NCBI GenBank assembly: GCA_025055835.1 | Contig: JANWWR010000118.1 | Coordinates: 1-39,479, forward strand | Reading direction: 5' to 3' | Source of the DNA: Gemmatales bacterium | Lineage (GTDB): Bacteria; Planctomycetota; Planctomycetia; Gemmatales; HRBIN36 | Length of the DNA stretch: 39,479 nt | Shown here: one piece after another, positions 1 to 9,054 of the stretch | Layout: every line of letters starts with the position of its first letter | How positions within the stretch are numbered: the stretch's first letter is position 1 | Program-made: the position numbers and the translations under genes | The notes under the pieces: model-generated | Told to the model about the DNA's origin: nothing | Seen by the model: the letters and a program-made list of their open reading frames with translations, nothing else | Database searches by the model: none

Positions 1-2361
1 GTCCGTGGCCCGCAGCCCGTCGCCTTGCAGACCCAGATCATTCGGCAGCGTGTCGAAGTCGTTGGTGTTGGCGGTGGTGCGGGTCAGGATCACGTCGGCG
101 TTCATGTCGATGAGGACGATGCCGCCGTTGTGATTGTTCGAGAAGTTGCCGATGCTGTCGGTCAGCGTCCCCAAGGCCCGGTTGATGAATATCCCCCGTC
201 CACCACGGCCCTGGAAGGCGCCGCTTGGAGCCGCCCGGTTGCTGCTGGCGCTGACGCCGACCGGATTGTTGGTCGGGTTCAGCACGACGGCATTGACGTT
301 GAACAGGTTGATGCCGTCGCCACCCAGCGGAGCACTCGGGCCAAGGTAGCGGCCGTTGTTGTTGAAGGTGCTGTTGCCGCCGAAGTTGCTGATCGTGATC
401 GTGCCCGTGATGTTGCTGGCCTCGAAGCCGTTGTTGCCGTTGTCGTTGACGGTCACGGCCGTCAGCGTCACGGTGCCGCTGACCAGTTCCAGGTCGATGC
501 CGTCCCCGGTGCCGTCGCCCAGACCCGTCACCTGCCCGTTGAAGGAGAAATTCCCGCCGTCGATGGTCACGGAGCCGGCGACATTGCGGATGAACACGCC
601 GTCATCACTGTTGTTCGACGCGTTGGTTTGGAAGACCAGACCGCTGGATGCCGCCAACAGCACATTACCCCCGACGCCGTCCACGCTCACGCCGCGGAAC
701 TGCCGTTCCTGAGGCGAACCCAGAGTGGCGTTCAAGCGGCCGCCGAGGATCGTCAGGTTGCCGCCGATGGCCACCAGGTCGCTGTCCACGCCGTCCAGGG
801 CCTCGAAGCCCGCACCGGAGTTGTTTGTGTCGAAGTCGTTGTTTTGCAGCACCGGACGGGTCAGGTGGACGTCGCCGGTGATGTCCACGACGCGGATGCC
901 GCTGTTGCCGTTGTTGGTGTACCGGCCGTCGATGTCGGTCAGGCGGTTGGCGGTAATGATCTCCATGCCGGCATCGGCGTTGCGGTCGGCCACGATGCCG
1001 ACTCCGGTGACGCCGCCGCGCAAGTCAATGATGTTGACATTGCGGAGCGTCAGACCGTCGCCGGTTGAGAAGGCTTGGCCGTTCAGGTTGAACGTGGAAA
1101 CTTGCGTGGCGTTGCCGCTGCGAATGGTCAGCGTGCCCGGAATGGCCAGCGCCTCCAGGCCCGATTCGCCGTTGCTGTTGGCCTGGATGTTGAAAATGTC
1201 CACGTTTCCGACGGCGGTCGAGCCGACGCCGAACAGGCTGATGTCGATGCCATCGCCGAAGTTGTTCGAGAAACTGCCGCGGTCGATGTACACCTCGCTG
1301 AAGGTGATGTCGGCCGCCGCCTCGATGCGGATGCCGTCACCGCGGTTGAAGTTGGCCTGCGTGATTTGAAGCTGGCCGAGCGAATTGACGTAGTTGGTGA
1401 AGCGGACCGTGCCCTGCACCCCCAGGATTCGCACGCCATCCACTTGCCGCTGATAAGGATCGCCGGAGTAGGGACTTGTCCCGAAATTGCAGCCCTCGAA
1501 GCGGACGTCGCCGCGAATGGCGTGCAGGTCGGAATCAAAACCATCGAAGGCGACGAAGCCGCTGCCCGTGCCGGACACCTGATCGAAGTTGTTGTTAATG
1601 GACGTGACATTCACCAGATGAACGTCGCCGTTGACGTCTTCCAGGCGGATGCCGTTCTCGGCGTTGTTTTCGTAAATGCTGTTGGTGTCCGAGAAGCGGG
1701 TGACATTGGTGAGGTTGACGCCAGCACCGTTGACCTGATTCTTGGCACTGATGCCGCGGAGGCGAACGCCAACCAAAGCGTTCGTGATCGTGTTGGCCTC
1801 CACGCCGTCGCTCAAGTTCGAGAGCAGATGCACGTCAGTCATCGACAGAGCACCGCTCAGGGTGATGCGGACGCCGTCGCCGTTGAAGTTGCGGATCACC
1901 ATGCCGTCCACAATCAAGCGAGCGACGTTGTTAGCGGTGAAACCGCTGACGTTGCCAGCGACCGACCCATCAAGGATGACGGCAGGCACGGCAGGCGAAA
2001 TGTCTGTACTAGGCACATAACCGCTCTGCGTCTTGCCGTCGATGATCAGGGCTTCCGTAATTGTCGGAAAGGGAAACAGTGACGACGGTTGGATGACTTC
2101 CTGACCCGCGGGCAGGTTGAACGTGATGATGTCCTCGCCGGCGGTGGCGTTGGCATCCAAGAGGGCCTGCCGCAGCGAACCGGCTCCTGTCGGCGCGTTA
2201 TTCGTCACCGTGAAAATAGCCGGTAGGATGCGAGTCTCGAGGTGTTCCAACCGGGGACGAAAGCCGACGGCTCGGGTTTGCTTCCTGGACTTGCGCTGGG
2301 AACGCCCAGAAGGACGACGCATCAGAGTTTTGAGAAACCGGGACCAGGATGAACGAAGCAT
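1..2361 (-). CDS. Giant beta-helix surface protein, N-terminal 787 residues (partial)
   Basis: The frame is open from an ATG at 2361 to the window edge, so the C-terminus is missing. GGAG about 9 nt upstream serves as ribosome binding site. Residues 1-50 are basic and end in RLEHLETRILPA, the planctomycete extracellular N-terminal motif (family known as Planc_extracel). Next comes FTVTNNAPTGAGSLRQALLD, a CSLREA-like segment often found before parallel beta-helix domains. The rest is rich in Asn, Gly, Asp, Val and Ile with short recurring strands of the type DGIxIxxVxGxVxL, as in right-handed beta-helix proteins. A longer internal unit of 251-259 residues recurs about three times. Such proteins are usually exported and cell-surface or matrix associated; the exact role is not visible. 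The opposite strand is also open for long stretches, but its composition marks it as an antisense shadow. Confidence 0.85.
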   Translation of the reverse strand, partial: MLRSSWSRFLKTLMRRPSGRSQRKSRKQTRAVGFRPRLEHLETRILPAIFTVTNNAPTGAGSLRQALLDANATAGEDIITFNLPAGQEVIQPSSLFPFPTITEALIIDGKTQSGYVPSTDISPAVPAVILDGSVAGNVSGFTANNVARLIVDGMVIRNFNGDGVRITLSGALSMTDVHLLSNLSDGVEANTITNALVGVRLRGISAKNQVNGAGVNLTNVTRFSDTNSIYENNAENGIRLEDVNGDVHLVNVTSINNNFDQVSGTGSGFVAFDGFDSDLHAIRGDVRFEGCNFGTSPYSGDPYQRQVDGVRILGVQGTVRFTNYVNSLGQLQITQANFNRGDGIRIEAAADITFSEVYIDRGSFSNNFGDGIDISLFGVGSTAVGNVDIFNIQANSNGESGLEALAIPGTLTIRSGNATQVSTFNLNGQAFSTGDGLTLRNVNIIDLRGGVTGVGIVADRNADAGMEIITANRLTDIDGRYTNNGNSGIRVVDITGDVHLTRPVLQNNDFDTNNSGAGFEALDGVDSDLVAIGGNLTILGGRLNATLGSPQERQFRGVSVDGVGGNVLLAASSGLVFQTNASNNSDDGVFIRNVAGSVTIDGGNFSFNGQVTGLGDGTGDGIDLELVSGTVTLTAVTVNDNGNNGFEASNITGTITISNFGGNSTFNNNGRYLGPSAPLGGDGINLFNVNAVVLNPTNNPVGVSASSNRAAPSGAFQGRGGRGIFINRALGTLTDSIGNFSNNHNGGIVLIDMNADVILTRTTANTNDFDTLPNDLGLQGDGLRATD
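110..1656 (-). repeat. Long-period internal repeat in the beta-helix protein
   Basis: Three related segments lie in the same frame. NGIRLEDVNGDVHL is read from 1656 downwards (residue about 236), SGIRVVDITGDVHL from 903 (about 487) and GGIVLIDMNADVIL from 126 (about 746). The conserved glycine codons are 753 and 777 nt apart. Each copy continues with N-rich text; the first two then share a GF-A-DG-DSDL-AI block. The repeat is therefore a domain-sized unit of about 251-259 residues laid over the short beta-helix rungs. Confidence 0.7.
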
Positions 2362-2766
2362 AGACGGTCTCCAAGGGGGGTCCGGCTGGACGCACGACCC
2401 GCCCCGCTGGAGCGGAGTCGGCGATCCGCAGAATAACGCGAATCATGAATAACGAAGATGCACCGCCCGGCTGGGATTAGCGGGCATTCGATTCCATGTT
2501 GTCTCCCGACCGCAGGATCCTTGCCCATCCTTTGGCCGTTCACAACAGGTTGCGGTGCCGCAGAGTCGGCTTGGGAAACGCTGAGGCAGACCCTACCTGT
2601 TCCGATAACGCGGAGAATATAATGACTGGCAAAAACGGTTGCAAAGGAAAAATGGGAAAATTTCGAAAATTCTTTTTGACCCGCTTTTCCCTGTCATCTC
2701 ACAAATCCGCTACAGGCGGGATTTCCCGTGTTTTTGCCTCAAAAATCTGGCCTGAACTGAGAGCGA
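2362..2766. other. 405-nt intergenic region between two minus-strand genes
   Basis: No convincing gene is seen here. The segment 2615-2760 is clearly more AT-rich than its surroundings and holds a candidate minus-strand promoter for the beta-helix gene, which would give a leader of roughly 250 nt. An imperfect hairpin at 2703-2724 (AAATCCGC against GCGGGATTT with a bulge) is not followed by a T tract on the minus strand, so it is a poor terminator. Confidence 0.5.
2616..2644 (-). promoter_or_regulatory. Candidate sigma-70 promoter for the beta-helix gene
   Basis: On the minus strand TTGCAA (2639-2644) is followed after exactly 17 nt by TATATT (2616-2621), inside an AT-rich block. Transcription would begin near 2609, about 250 nt before the ATG at 2361. 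Spacing and hexamers are good, but planctomycete promoters are not well characterised. A TATAAT also occurs on the plus strand at 2618-2623 without a matching -35 box. Confidence 0.45.
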
Positions 2767-3744
2767 TCACCAGCGAAAGCGAGGACGTGCTTCAGGGTTG
2801 ACAATCCACTCGGCGGGCCACTCCCCGCGGCTCAGCAGGACCACCGCCCGAGCCGCCAGCACAGCCATGTCCATCACCGAGCGTTCATCCACTCCGGCAG
2901 TGTGCGGCGTCATGACCACGTTGTCGAAGGCGAAAAGCGGGCTTTCCCGGCAAGGCTCATTTTCGAAGACGTCCAAGGCCGCTCCGCCGAGCCGACCGCT
3001 CCGAAGTGCTTCGACCAGATCGGCCTCGCAGACCAGACCGCCGCGGGCCGTGTTGATGAGAAAGGCCCCCGGTTTCATCTGGCGGAGGGTTTCCCGATTC
3101 ATGAGGTGGCGGGTTTCGGAAGTCAGGGGCAGGTGCAGGGAAACCCAATCGCTCTCGGCCAGAAGTTTCTCCAGGGAGCATAGCTCGATGCGATGTTGGG
3201 CCACGAAATCGAGGTCGGGAAACGGCTCGTAGGCCAGCACCCGCAACTGAAACGCCGATGCCCGCTGGGCGACCGCCTTGCCGATCCGGCCAAGACCAAC
3301 GATGCCGAGAGTACCGCCGCGGATCGGCGTGGTGTGTCGGCGGCTCCACACACCGCTGCGGAGCAAGCGGTCCTGCCGGGCGACTTCCTTGGCCAGGGAA
3401 AGCATGAGGGCGTACACATGCTCAGCCACCGCGTCATGATTGGCTCCGGGCGTAATGGTCACGACGACGCCCCGCTCGCTAGCCGCTTCGAGATCGACGG
3501 CATCGTAGCCGACGCCGACACGGGCAATGACTCGCAGCTGCGGACAGGCTTCGAGAACCCGCCGGGTGTATGGCTCCGACCCGGCCAGCACCGCGACCTT
3601 GCCGGGCAGCCAGTGGAGCAATTCCTCTTCGGTCAACTGCTGCGTCAGGCCGGTGAAAACCGGCGTGAACCCTCCTTCGCGGAGAATGTCCAGGTAAGGG
3701 CCTTTTCCGGTGAGCGTAGTCGGTCCAATAAGCACTTCCGGCAT
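2767..3744 (-). CDS. D-2-hydroxyacid dehydrogenase (phosphoglycerate dehydrogenase-like)
   Basis: A 325-residue NAD-dependent oxidoreductase of the D-isomer 2-hydroxyacid dehydrogenase family, expected to interconvert a 2-keto acid and a D-2-hydroxy acid in the cytoplasm. The Rossmann motif GLGRIG is at residues 150-155. The catalytic set is visible as Arg234 in NTARGG, Glu263 in DVFENEP and His281 in TPHTAG. The length matches single-unit members; there is no C-terminal ACT domain like that of many SerA enzymes. The substrate cannot be set from sequence: phosphoglycerate, glyoxylate/hydroxypyruvate and others are possible. GAGG lies about 7 nt before the ATG. It appears to be a single-gene unit. 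Confidence 0.88.
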   Translation of the reverse strand: MPEVLIGPTTLTGKGPYLDILREGGFTPVFTGLTQQLTEEELLHWLPGKVAVLAGSEPYTRRVLEACPQLRVIARVGVGYDAVDLEAASERGVVVTITPGANHDAVAEHVYALMLSLAKEVARQDRLLRSGVWSRRHTTPIRGGTLGIVGLGRIGKAVAQRASAFQLRVLAYEPFPDLDFVAQHRIELCSLEKLLAESDWVSLHLPLTSETRHLMNRETLRQMKPGAFLINTARGGLVCEADLVEALRSGRLGGAALDVFENEPCRESPLFAFDNVVMTPHTAGVDERSVMDMAVLAARAVVLLSRGEWPAEWIVNPEARPRFRW

Positions 3745-4156
3745 GAAAACCTCGTCATAATCGCTTCAATCGGTTACCCCGAGATGGGCCGGTGATGGCA
3801 GCTCAGGTTCGGGGAAGGTTATGCTATCGGTCGGCTTATCGCTGGAAACCGCTGAAAACTGGTTAAGCCGTCTCGATTTCTCCCAGGCACGAATTTCGCG
3901 GGTTTTGGGTTGAAGGGCCATGAAGGCACGATTAACATTACTTTACAGTGACCGAAGTACGGTTACGTGCTGGGGTTGAAACCGTTGGTCAATTCTCGGT
4001 TTCCAGCCCGGCAACCGTCTCCCATAGATGGTCTTGTTCAGGGACTCGCAACCGTTCGACCTTGTCGTGGATTCGGCGGAAATGACGCGGGCGCTGAACG
4101 GGAATCCATGCTGACGAGACAGACCGATCAACGCTTCAGGAACCGAAGATCGGGCC

Positions 4157-4507
4157 ATGATCCTCTTCGGGCTGATTTGGGTTAGTCTGGTGATGCTGGG
4201 TGCGATCGGCGTGCTGATCGCGCTGCGATCCGACTTTCGCCCGGGTCTGGTTTGTGCGGGTCTGACTCACCCCTCCCGACGAACTGCCCCGGCGCGAAAC
4301 GTCCCCGAGGTCCGCTGTGCTTCGCCGCCTGGCGGCAAGCGTTGCCGGGCCTTTGGACGGACGGGGTACTCGGATCATCGGTTTTCCTGGTTGGCTCCTT
4401 TCACCGGCTGCTGCCGCCTGACCGCGTGGTGGGAACCTGATTCTCGAGGTTTCCGCATCGGCTTGCCGTCCACGGATTCCGTTCTCCGCTTGCACGGGAC
4501 GGGCTGA
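4157..4507 (+). CDS. Possible small membrane protein (doubtful)
   Basis: A 116-codon frame begins with one strongly hydrophobic segment (MILFGLIWVSLVMLGAIGVL) followed by an Arg/Pro/Cys-rich tail of low-quality composition. AGGA lies about 15 nt before the ATG, which is too far for a good ribosome binding site. The N-terminal 30 residues look like a real single-pass membrane segment, whereas the rest looks like non-coding translation. It could be a short real gene, the decayed start of one, or chance. I do not recognise a family. Confidence 0.2.
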   Translation: MILFGLIWVSLVMLGAIGVLIALRSDFRPGLVCAGLTHPSRRTAPARNVPEVRCASPPGGKRCRAFGRTGYSDHRFSWLAPFTGCCRLTAWWEPDSRGFRIGLPSTDSVLRLHGTG

Positions 4508-4533
4508 AGCCCCGTTTCTGACGCAGGCAAGCC
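4460..4533 (+). promoter_or_regulatory. Nested inverted repeat in the rny leader
   Basis: GGCTTGCC (4460-4467) and GGCAAGCC (4526-4533) are perfect 8-nt inverted repeats. Between them a smaller hairpin forms from GACGGGC and GCCCCGT around a UGAA loop near 4499-4515. The structure ends about 60 nt before the rny start codon. It may be a structured 5' leader; no known riboswitch class is recognised and no T tract follows. Confidence 0.3.
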
Positions 4534-4594
4534 TCTCTCCGCCGCTTCCCATCAGGAGCGTCCCGGTGCGACTCCCTTGGAAAGGAGCGTCGCC

Positions 4595-6148
4595 TTGGAA
4601 CTGCTCTACTACGCCTTGGCGGGCGTGGTGGGTCTGGGGCTGGGTTTCGGCGTCGCCCGGCTCGTGGACCAGGTGCGTAAAAACAATGCCCGTCGTGATG
4701 CCGAGAAAATCCTCAATCAAGCACGCATCGACGCCGACAACCTGCGGCGTGACGCCGAGCTGCGGGCCAAGGACGAGATCCTGAAACGCCGCGAAGAGTT
4801 CGACAACGAAATGAACAAAGCCCGCAATGAACTGCGGGAGCAGGAACGCCGTCTGGAGAAGCGTGAAGAAACCCTGGAGCAAAAGTCGCTGATGATCCAG
4901 AAGAAGGATCGTGCCTTGGAGATCATCAGCAAGAAGCTGGCTGACAAGCGGGAGGCTTTGGCCAAGCGCAGCAAGCACCTCGAGGAAACCATCGCCAAGC
5001 AGACGGAAGAACTGCATCGCATCAGCAACCTCAGTCGGGAGCAGGCGGAGCAGATGCTGATGTCCCGGCTCGAGAAAGAGCTGGCCACCGAGTTGGGCGA
5101 GCGGATCAAGAAGCACGAGGAACGGATCAAGGCCGTCGCCGAGGAGAAGGCCCGGGAGATCGTCGCCACCGCCATCCAGCGCTACGCGGCGGCCCACACC
5201 GCCGACACCACCGTCAGCACCGTGGACATTCCCAATGACGACATGAAGGGCCGGATCATCGGCCGGGAAGGCCGCAACATCCGCACCTTTGAAAAGATCA
5301 CCGGCGTGGACGTGATCGTGGACGATACTCCGGGCGTGGTCGTCGTCAGCGCCTTCGACAACGTCCGTCGGGAGATCGCCCGCATCGCACTCAAGAAACT
5401 GATCGAGGACGGCCGCATCCACCCTGCCCGCATCGAAGAAGTGGTTAACGAAACCCGGGAGGAAATGGAACGGCACATCATGGAGGTGGGCAAGCAGGCG
5501 GTTCTGGAGGCCAACGTCGGCCATGTCCACGAAAAGCTCGTGCAACTGCTTGGCCGCCTGAAGTTCCGCACGAGTTACAGTCAAAACGTGCTTCTGCACA
5601 GTCTGGAAGTGGCCCATTTGTGCGGGCTGATGGCGGAGGAACTGGGACTGGACGGCAAGCTGGCCCGCCGCTGCGGATTGCTGCACGACATCGGCAAGGC
5701 CGCCGATCACGAAATGGAAGGCGGACACCCCCAGATCGGGGCCGAGCTGGCCAAACGCTACGGCGAAACCCGGCCCGAGGTGCTGCACGCCATCCTTGGC
5801 CATCATGACGACATCCGCGTGGACCACATCTACACGGTGATTGTCGCCTCCGCCGACGCCATCTCTGCCGCCCGGCCCGGTGCCCGCCGGGAGACTTTGG
5901 AGAAGTACATCAAGCGGCTGGAGGAACTGGAAGCGCTGGCGATGGGCTTCCCCGGCGTGGAGCAGGTCTTCGCCATCCAGGCGGGACGGGAGATTCGTGT
6001 CATCGTCAACTCCGAGAAGATCAACGACGCGGCGGCTCAGAAACTGGCTCGAGACATCGCCCAGGCCATCGAGGAACAACTGAACTACCCCGGCGAGATC
6101 AAAGTTACCGTGGTCCGGGAGACTCGGGCGGTGGAGATTGCCCGCTGA
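4595..6148 (+). CDS. rny: Ribonuclease Y
   Basis: A membrane-anchored endoribonuclease that initiates mRNA decay. With the TTG at 4595 the protein has 517 residues, the normal family length. AAAGGAG at 4581-4587 lies 7 nt before this TTG and overlaps the upstream TTG at 4577, which would add six residues, so 4595 is preferred. Residues 3-25 form the transmembrane anchor ([20 protein letters not shown]). Residues 30-200 are a Lys/Glu/Arg-rich coiled coil. A KH domain with [12 protein letters not shown] sits near residue 218. The HD domain has HSLEVAHL and LLHDIGKA near residue 363, giving the metal-binding His-Asp pair. metG follows after 56 nt and may be co-transcribed. Confidence 0.95.
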   Translation: MELLYYALAGVVGLGLGFGVARLVDQVRKNNARRDAEKILNQARIDADNLRRDAELRAKDEILKRREEFDNEMNKARNELREQERRLEKREETLEQKSLMIQKKDRALEIISKKLADKREALAKRSKHLEETIAKQTEELHRISNLSREQAEQMLMSRLEKELATELGERIKKHEERIKAVAEEKAREIVATAIQRYAAAHTADTTVSTVDIPNDDMKGRIIGREGRNIRTFEKITGVDVIVDDTPGVVVVSAFDNVRREIARIALKKLIEDGRIHPARIEEVVNETREEMERHIMEVGKQAVLEANVGHVHEKLVQLLGRLKFRTSYSQNVLLHSLEVAHLCGLMAEELGLDGKLARRCGLLHDIGKAADHEMEGGHPQIGAELAKRYGETRPEVLHAILGHHDDIRVDHIYTVIVASADAISAARPGARRETLEKYIKRLEELEALAMGFPGVEQVFAIQAGREIRVIVNSEKINDAAAQKLARDIAQAIEEQLNYPGEIKVTVVRETRAVEIAR

Positions 6149-6204
6149 GGCAAACCGGCTAGGAAGAAGAGCGGAGACGGACGTCGGCCCCAGGAGCGCG
6201 AAGG

Positions 6205-7767
6205 ATGGACAACCAGCGACCCAAGTTTTACCTGACCACCGCCATCGACTATCCCAACAGCCGCCCGCATATTGGTACTGCCTTCGAGAAGATCGGGGCC
6301 GACGTCCAGGCGCGCTACCGCCGCATGGAAGGCTATGACGTGCATTTCGTCATGGGAAACGACGAAAACACGATCAAGGTCGCCAGGCGGGCCGCCGAGC
6401 TAGGCATGGACGTAAAAGCCTACTGCGACGACATGGCCCGTCAGTTCCGCGAAGTCTGGGATGCCCTCGACATCAGTTACGATGAGTTCGTCCAGACCAG
6501 CGAGCCGCGGCACCACCGCTGCGCCACCGCCTTCGCCCAGAAGGTGTACGAGAACGGCTACTTGTACAAGGGCGTGTACGAGGGCTGGTACTGCGAGGGC
6601 TGCGAGGCATTCAAGACCGAATCGGACATCAAGGAAGGCGGCGGATTGTGTCCCAATCACAAGACACCGCCCGTTCGCCGCACGGAACCGACGTGGTTCT
6701 TCGCCCAGTCGAGGTTTCAGGAGCGGCTGTTGAAACTCTACGAAGATCGACCAGACTTCATCCAGCCGGAGAGCCGACGCAACGAGATGCTGTCCTACGT
6801 TCAGGGCGGCTTGCAGGACGTCAGCATTACCCGGATCGGCCAGAGCTGGGGCATTCGTCTTCCGTTCGATCCGGAATTCACCATCTGGGTCTGGTTCGAC
6901 GCCCTGCTGACGTATCTGACCGGCATCGGCTACGCCACGGACGATGCCCGGTTCGAACGCTGGTGGCCGGCAGACATCCATTTCATCGGCAAGGACATCA
7001 CCCGCTTCCACTGCGCCTTGTGGCCAGCCATGCTGCTGGCCGCCGGGCTGGAGCCGCCGCGAATGGTCTTCAGCCACGGCTTTGTTTACAACAAGGGCGG
7101 CAAGATCAGCAAGTCGCTCGGCAATGTCGTCGAGCCGATGGACGTGATCAGCAAGTTCAACTCCGAAGCGTTCCGCTACTACTTCCTGCGGGAGTGTCCC
7201 TTTCCCGGCGACGGCGATTTCACGTGGGAGCGCTTCACGGACCTGTACAACGCCGATCTGGCGAACAACCTCGGCAACCTCTACAGCCGCGTCGTCACCC
7301 TCATCCTTCGCAATTTCTCCGGGGAACTGGCCGACACCCGCCACCTGGAACCCGGAGAGATTTACAAGGACGTGGATGTCGAGGAAACGACCCGGAAGGT
7401 CCAGGACCACATCGAAAGCTGCCAGTACAATCAGGCCCTTCAGACCGTCTGGGCGCAGATTCTCGACCCGGCCAACCAGTACGCCGAGAAAACGCAGCCG
7501 TGGAGCCTGGTCAAGACGGACAAGGAAGCGGCCAAGCGGGTGTTGTTCGATCTGGTCGAATGCCTCCGCGTGGCCGCCATCCTGCTCAAACCGTTTCTCC
7601 CTCGCACCTCGGAGACGATCTACCGCAGCTTCAACTTCGCCCAGTCTTATGAAGATGTCCGCTGTGAGGACGTGTACGTTTACCCGCGCCCCGTGGCCGA
7701 CCTGAAGCTGACCGCGAAACTCGATGCCTCGGGCAAGGTGCCGCCGCTGTTCCCCCGCATCGCTTGA
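6205..7767 (+). CDS. metG: Methionyl-tRNA synthetase
   Basis: Charges tRNA(Met), including the initiator, with methionine using ATP. The 520-residue protein has the class I HIGH motif as PHIGT at residues 21-25 and the KMSKS loop as KISKS at 300-304. An insertion near residues 130-150 has CEGC followed by CPNH, a one-zinc knuckle like that of the Thermus-type enzyme. An anticodon-binding helical domain follows. There is no C-terminal Trbp111-like tRNA-binding domain, so this is the short form. The ATG at 6205 is preceded by AGGAG at about 12 nt. It ends 56 nt from the convergent rhodanese gene. Confidence 0.95.
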   Translation: MDNQRPKFYLTTAIDYPNSRPHIGTAFEKIGADVQARYRRMEGYDVHFVMGNDENTIKVARRAAELGMDVKAYCDDMARQFREVWDALDISYDEFVQTSEPRHHRCATAFAQKVYENGYLYKGVYEGWYCEGCEAFKTESDIKEGGGLCPNHKTPPVRRTEPTWFFAQSRFQERLLKLYEDRPDFIQPESRRNEMLSYVQGGLQDVSITRIGQSWGIRLPFDPEFTIWVWFDALLTYLTGIGYATDDARFERWWPADIHFIGKDITRFHCALWPAMLLAAGLEPPRMVFSHGFVYNKGGKISKSLGNVVEPMDVISKFNSEAFRYYFLRECPFPGDGDFTWERFTDLYNADLANNLGNLYSRVVTLILRNFSGELADTRHLEPGEIYKDVDVEETTRKVQDHIESCQYNQALQTVWAQILDPANQYAEKTQPWSLVKTDKEAAKRVLFDLVECLRVAAILLKPFLPRTSETIYRSFNFAQSYEDVRCEDVYVYPRPVADLKLTAKLDASGKVPPLFPRIA

Positions 7768-7823
7768 TGGGGAAGCCCTCCCGGGCCGCAGGCACGGCGA
7801 TCCCTCAACGCCGAGAATGCGGT

Positions 7824-8708
7824 CTACTTGCTGCCGGACGGCGGCGTCACAATCGGCGTGTCCTCGGCGTTGCCCCACTCGGCCCACCCGGCGTAGTAAT
7901 TCTGCACGTTCTTGGCCCCCATGAGTTCGAGGGCGAAGGCCATCACCGAGGAGCGGCCACCGGACTGGCAGTGAGCCACCGTCGGTTTATCCAGATCAAT
8001 GCCGGCCTTGGCGAACAGGCGGCGAATCTCCTCGGCCGACTTGAAACGATGCGTCTTCTCGTCGAGCAGGTCAGACCATTCGAGATGCTTCGCTCCAGGC
8101 ATGGCCCCGCCTCGCTTCGAGAGCTTCGTCTTGCCGCAGAACTCGTCCTCCGACCGGGCATCAACAATCTGGCAGCTCGGCTTGCTCAGGCATTCCAACA
8201 CTTGATCCTTGACAGCGAGCACTTCTCTTTTGGGTTGCAACTGCACGGTCGTCGGAGCGGGGGCCGAGGTCGGCTGCGTGCTGGACGGCAGATTCGCCGC
8301 CTGCCAAGCGACCCAGCCGCCGTTCAGTAAGCGGACGTTGGTAAAGCTCCAATAGCGAAGGATCCACCAGACCCGTGCGGCGGCCACGCTCTTGGAATCG
8401 TCGTAGATGACGATCTCGGCGTCCGGTCGCAATCCCAGTTCGCCGAGGCGTTTCGCCCAGCCTTCTGTATCCGAGCCGTTACCGAAGGCTTTCGACCAGG
8501 CGGAGACATCCACCCAGCGCGCCTGGGGAATATGGCTGGTGCGGTACTTCTCCTGGGTTCGACAATCAAGGATGATCAAATCCTTGTCACTCATGCGTTG
8601 GGCCAACTCGCCCGGTTCGATCAGGAGCCTGCCGTTGGGATAACCCGTTGAATTGTCTGCCAGCAGCCATCCAGCTGTCACGATGCAGGTGCAAATAAAG
8701 GGTGTCAT
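7824..8708 (-). CDS. Exported two-domain sulfurtransferase (thiosulfate sulfurtransferase/rhodanese)
   Basis: A 294-residue protein with two tandem rhodanese domains. The C-terminal domain carries the active-site loop CQSGGRS with the persulfide-forming Cys247. The N-terminal domain has YDDSKSVAAAR in the corresponding place, with no Cys, as is usual for the structural first domain. The six-residue-type loop fits thiosulfate or mercaptopyruvate sulfurtransferases. The N-terminus is hydrophobic (FICTCIVTAGWLLA) and may act as a signal peptide, although it lacks a basic n-region. It is transcribed convergently to metG. Export is an inference; the enzymatic family is clear. Confidence 0.88.
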   Translation of the reverse strand: MTPFICTCIVTAGWLLADNSTGYPNGRLLIEPGELAQRMSDKDLIILDCRTQEKYRTSHIPQARWVDVSAWSKAFGNGSDTEGWAKRLGELGLRPDAEIVIYDDSKSVAAARVWWILRYWSFTNVRLLNGGWVAWQAANLPSSTQPTSAPAPTTVQLQPKREVLAVKDQVLECLSKPSCQIVDARSEDEFCGKTKLSKRGGAMPGAKHLEWSDLLDEKTHRFKSAEEIRRLFAKAGIDLDKPTVAHCQSGGRSSVMAFALELMGAKNVQNYYAGWAEWGNAEDTPIVTPPSGSK

Positions 8709-9054
8709 CGAAATTGCCTCCTGACTCGCCTAAGCCTTGGCCTCTCTGGGCCGTTCCCTCCACCGAACCATCATACCGATCCGACCCCTCATAGCCACGG
8801 TGTCGGCGATACCGGAGAAACAGGCCAATTCCGCATCAAGAGGCGGTCTGACAGGCTGGAGCCCTACGGAGAAATTGTTTGACATTTCGAAACAAACAGC
8901 TAGCCTTTGGCTCGACGCCAATCGTTCATCGAGTCTTCATGCTGATTTCATGGGGCATTTGTGGCGAATTCCTAGCATATAAACCGTCACTTAATCCGCG
9001 GTCATTTGTCGAAACCATCGGAATGCCTTGGATTCTGCACCCGGAGACTCAGTC
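8709..9054. other. 346-nt divergent intergenic region
   Basis: It lies between the rhodanese gene (minus) and the DUF1559 gene (plus). No gene is seen. It contains a TTGACA hexamer inside a small inverted repeat (8875-8895). Nearer the gene, TATAAA (8978-8983) could be a second -10 element, although no convincing -35 precedes it. Confidence 0.4.
8875..8906 (+). promoter_or_regulatory. Candidate promoter with overlapping inverted repeat
   Basis: TTGACA (8879-8884) is followed after 16 nt by TAGCCT (8901-8906), a weak -10. The -35 box overlaps the inverted repeat TTGTTT (8875-8880) / AAACAA (8890-8895), whose loop includes the palindrome TTCGAA. This arrangement could be an operator for the downstream DUF1559-lipoprotein pair; the -10 match is poor. 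Confidence 0.3.

Larger units (their letters stand above)
3745..4594. other. 850-nt gene-poor region upstream of rny
   Basis: This region separates the divergent dehydrogenase and rny genes. It holds one weak small-membrane-protein frame (4157-4507), a nested inverted repeat in the presumed rny leader (4460-4533), and a possible plus-strand promoter TTGAAG (3910-3915), 17 nt, TAACAT (3933-3938). No RNA gene is recognised. Confidence 0.4.

Noticed and set aside
25..2082. Two long plus-strand frames (25-1068 and 1075-2082) at the left edge
   Set aside because: They are antisense to the beta-helix gene, which has the planctomycete N-terminal motif and meaningful repeats. The plus frames are Val/Ala/Asp/Gln-rich without a recognisable domain.
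2703..2724. Hairpin as terminator of the hydroxyacid dehydrogenase gene
   Set aside because: The stem has a bulge and no T tract follows on the minus strand.
4136..6079. 647-codon minus-strand frame opposite rny
   Set aside because: The rny reading has all family domains; the opposite frame has none and is a composition shadow.
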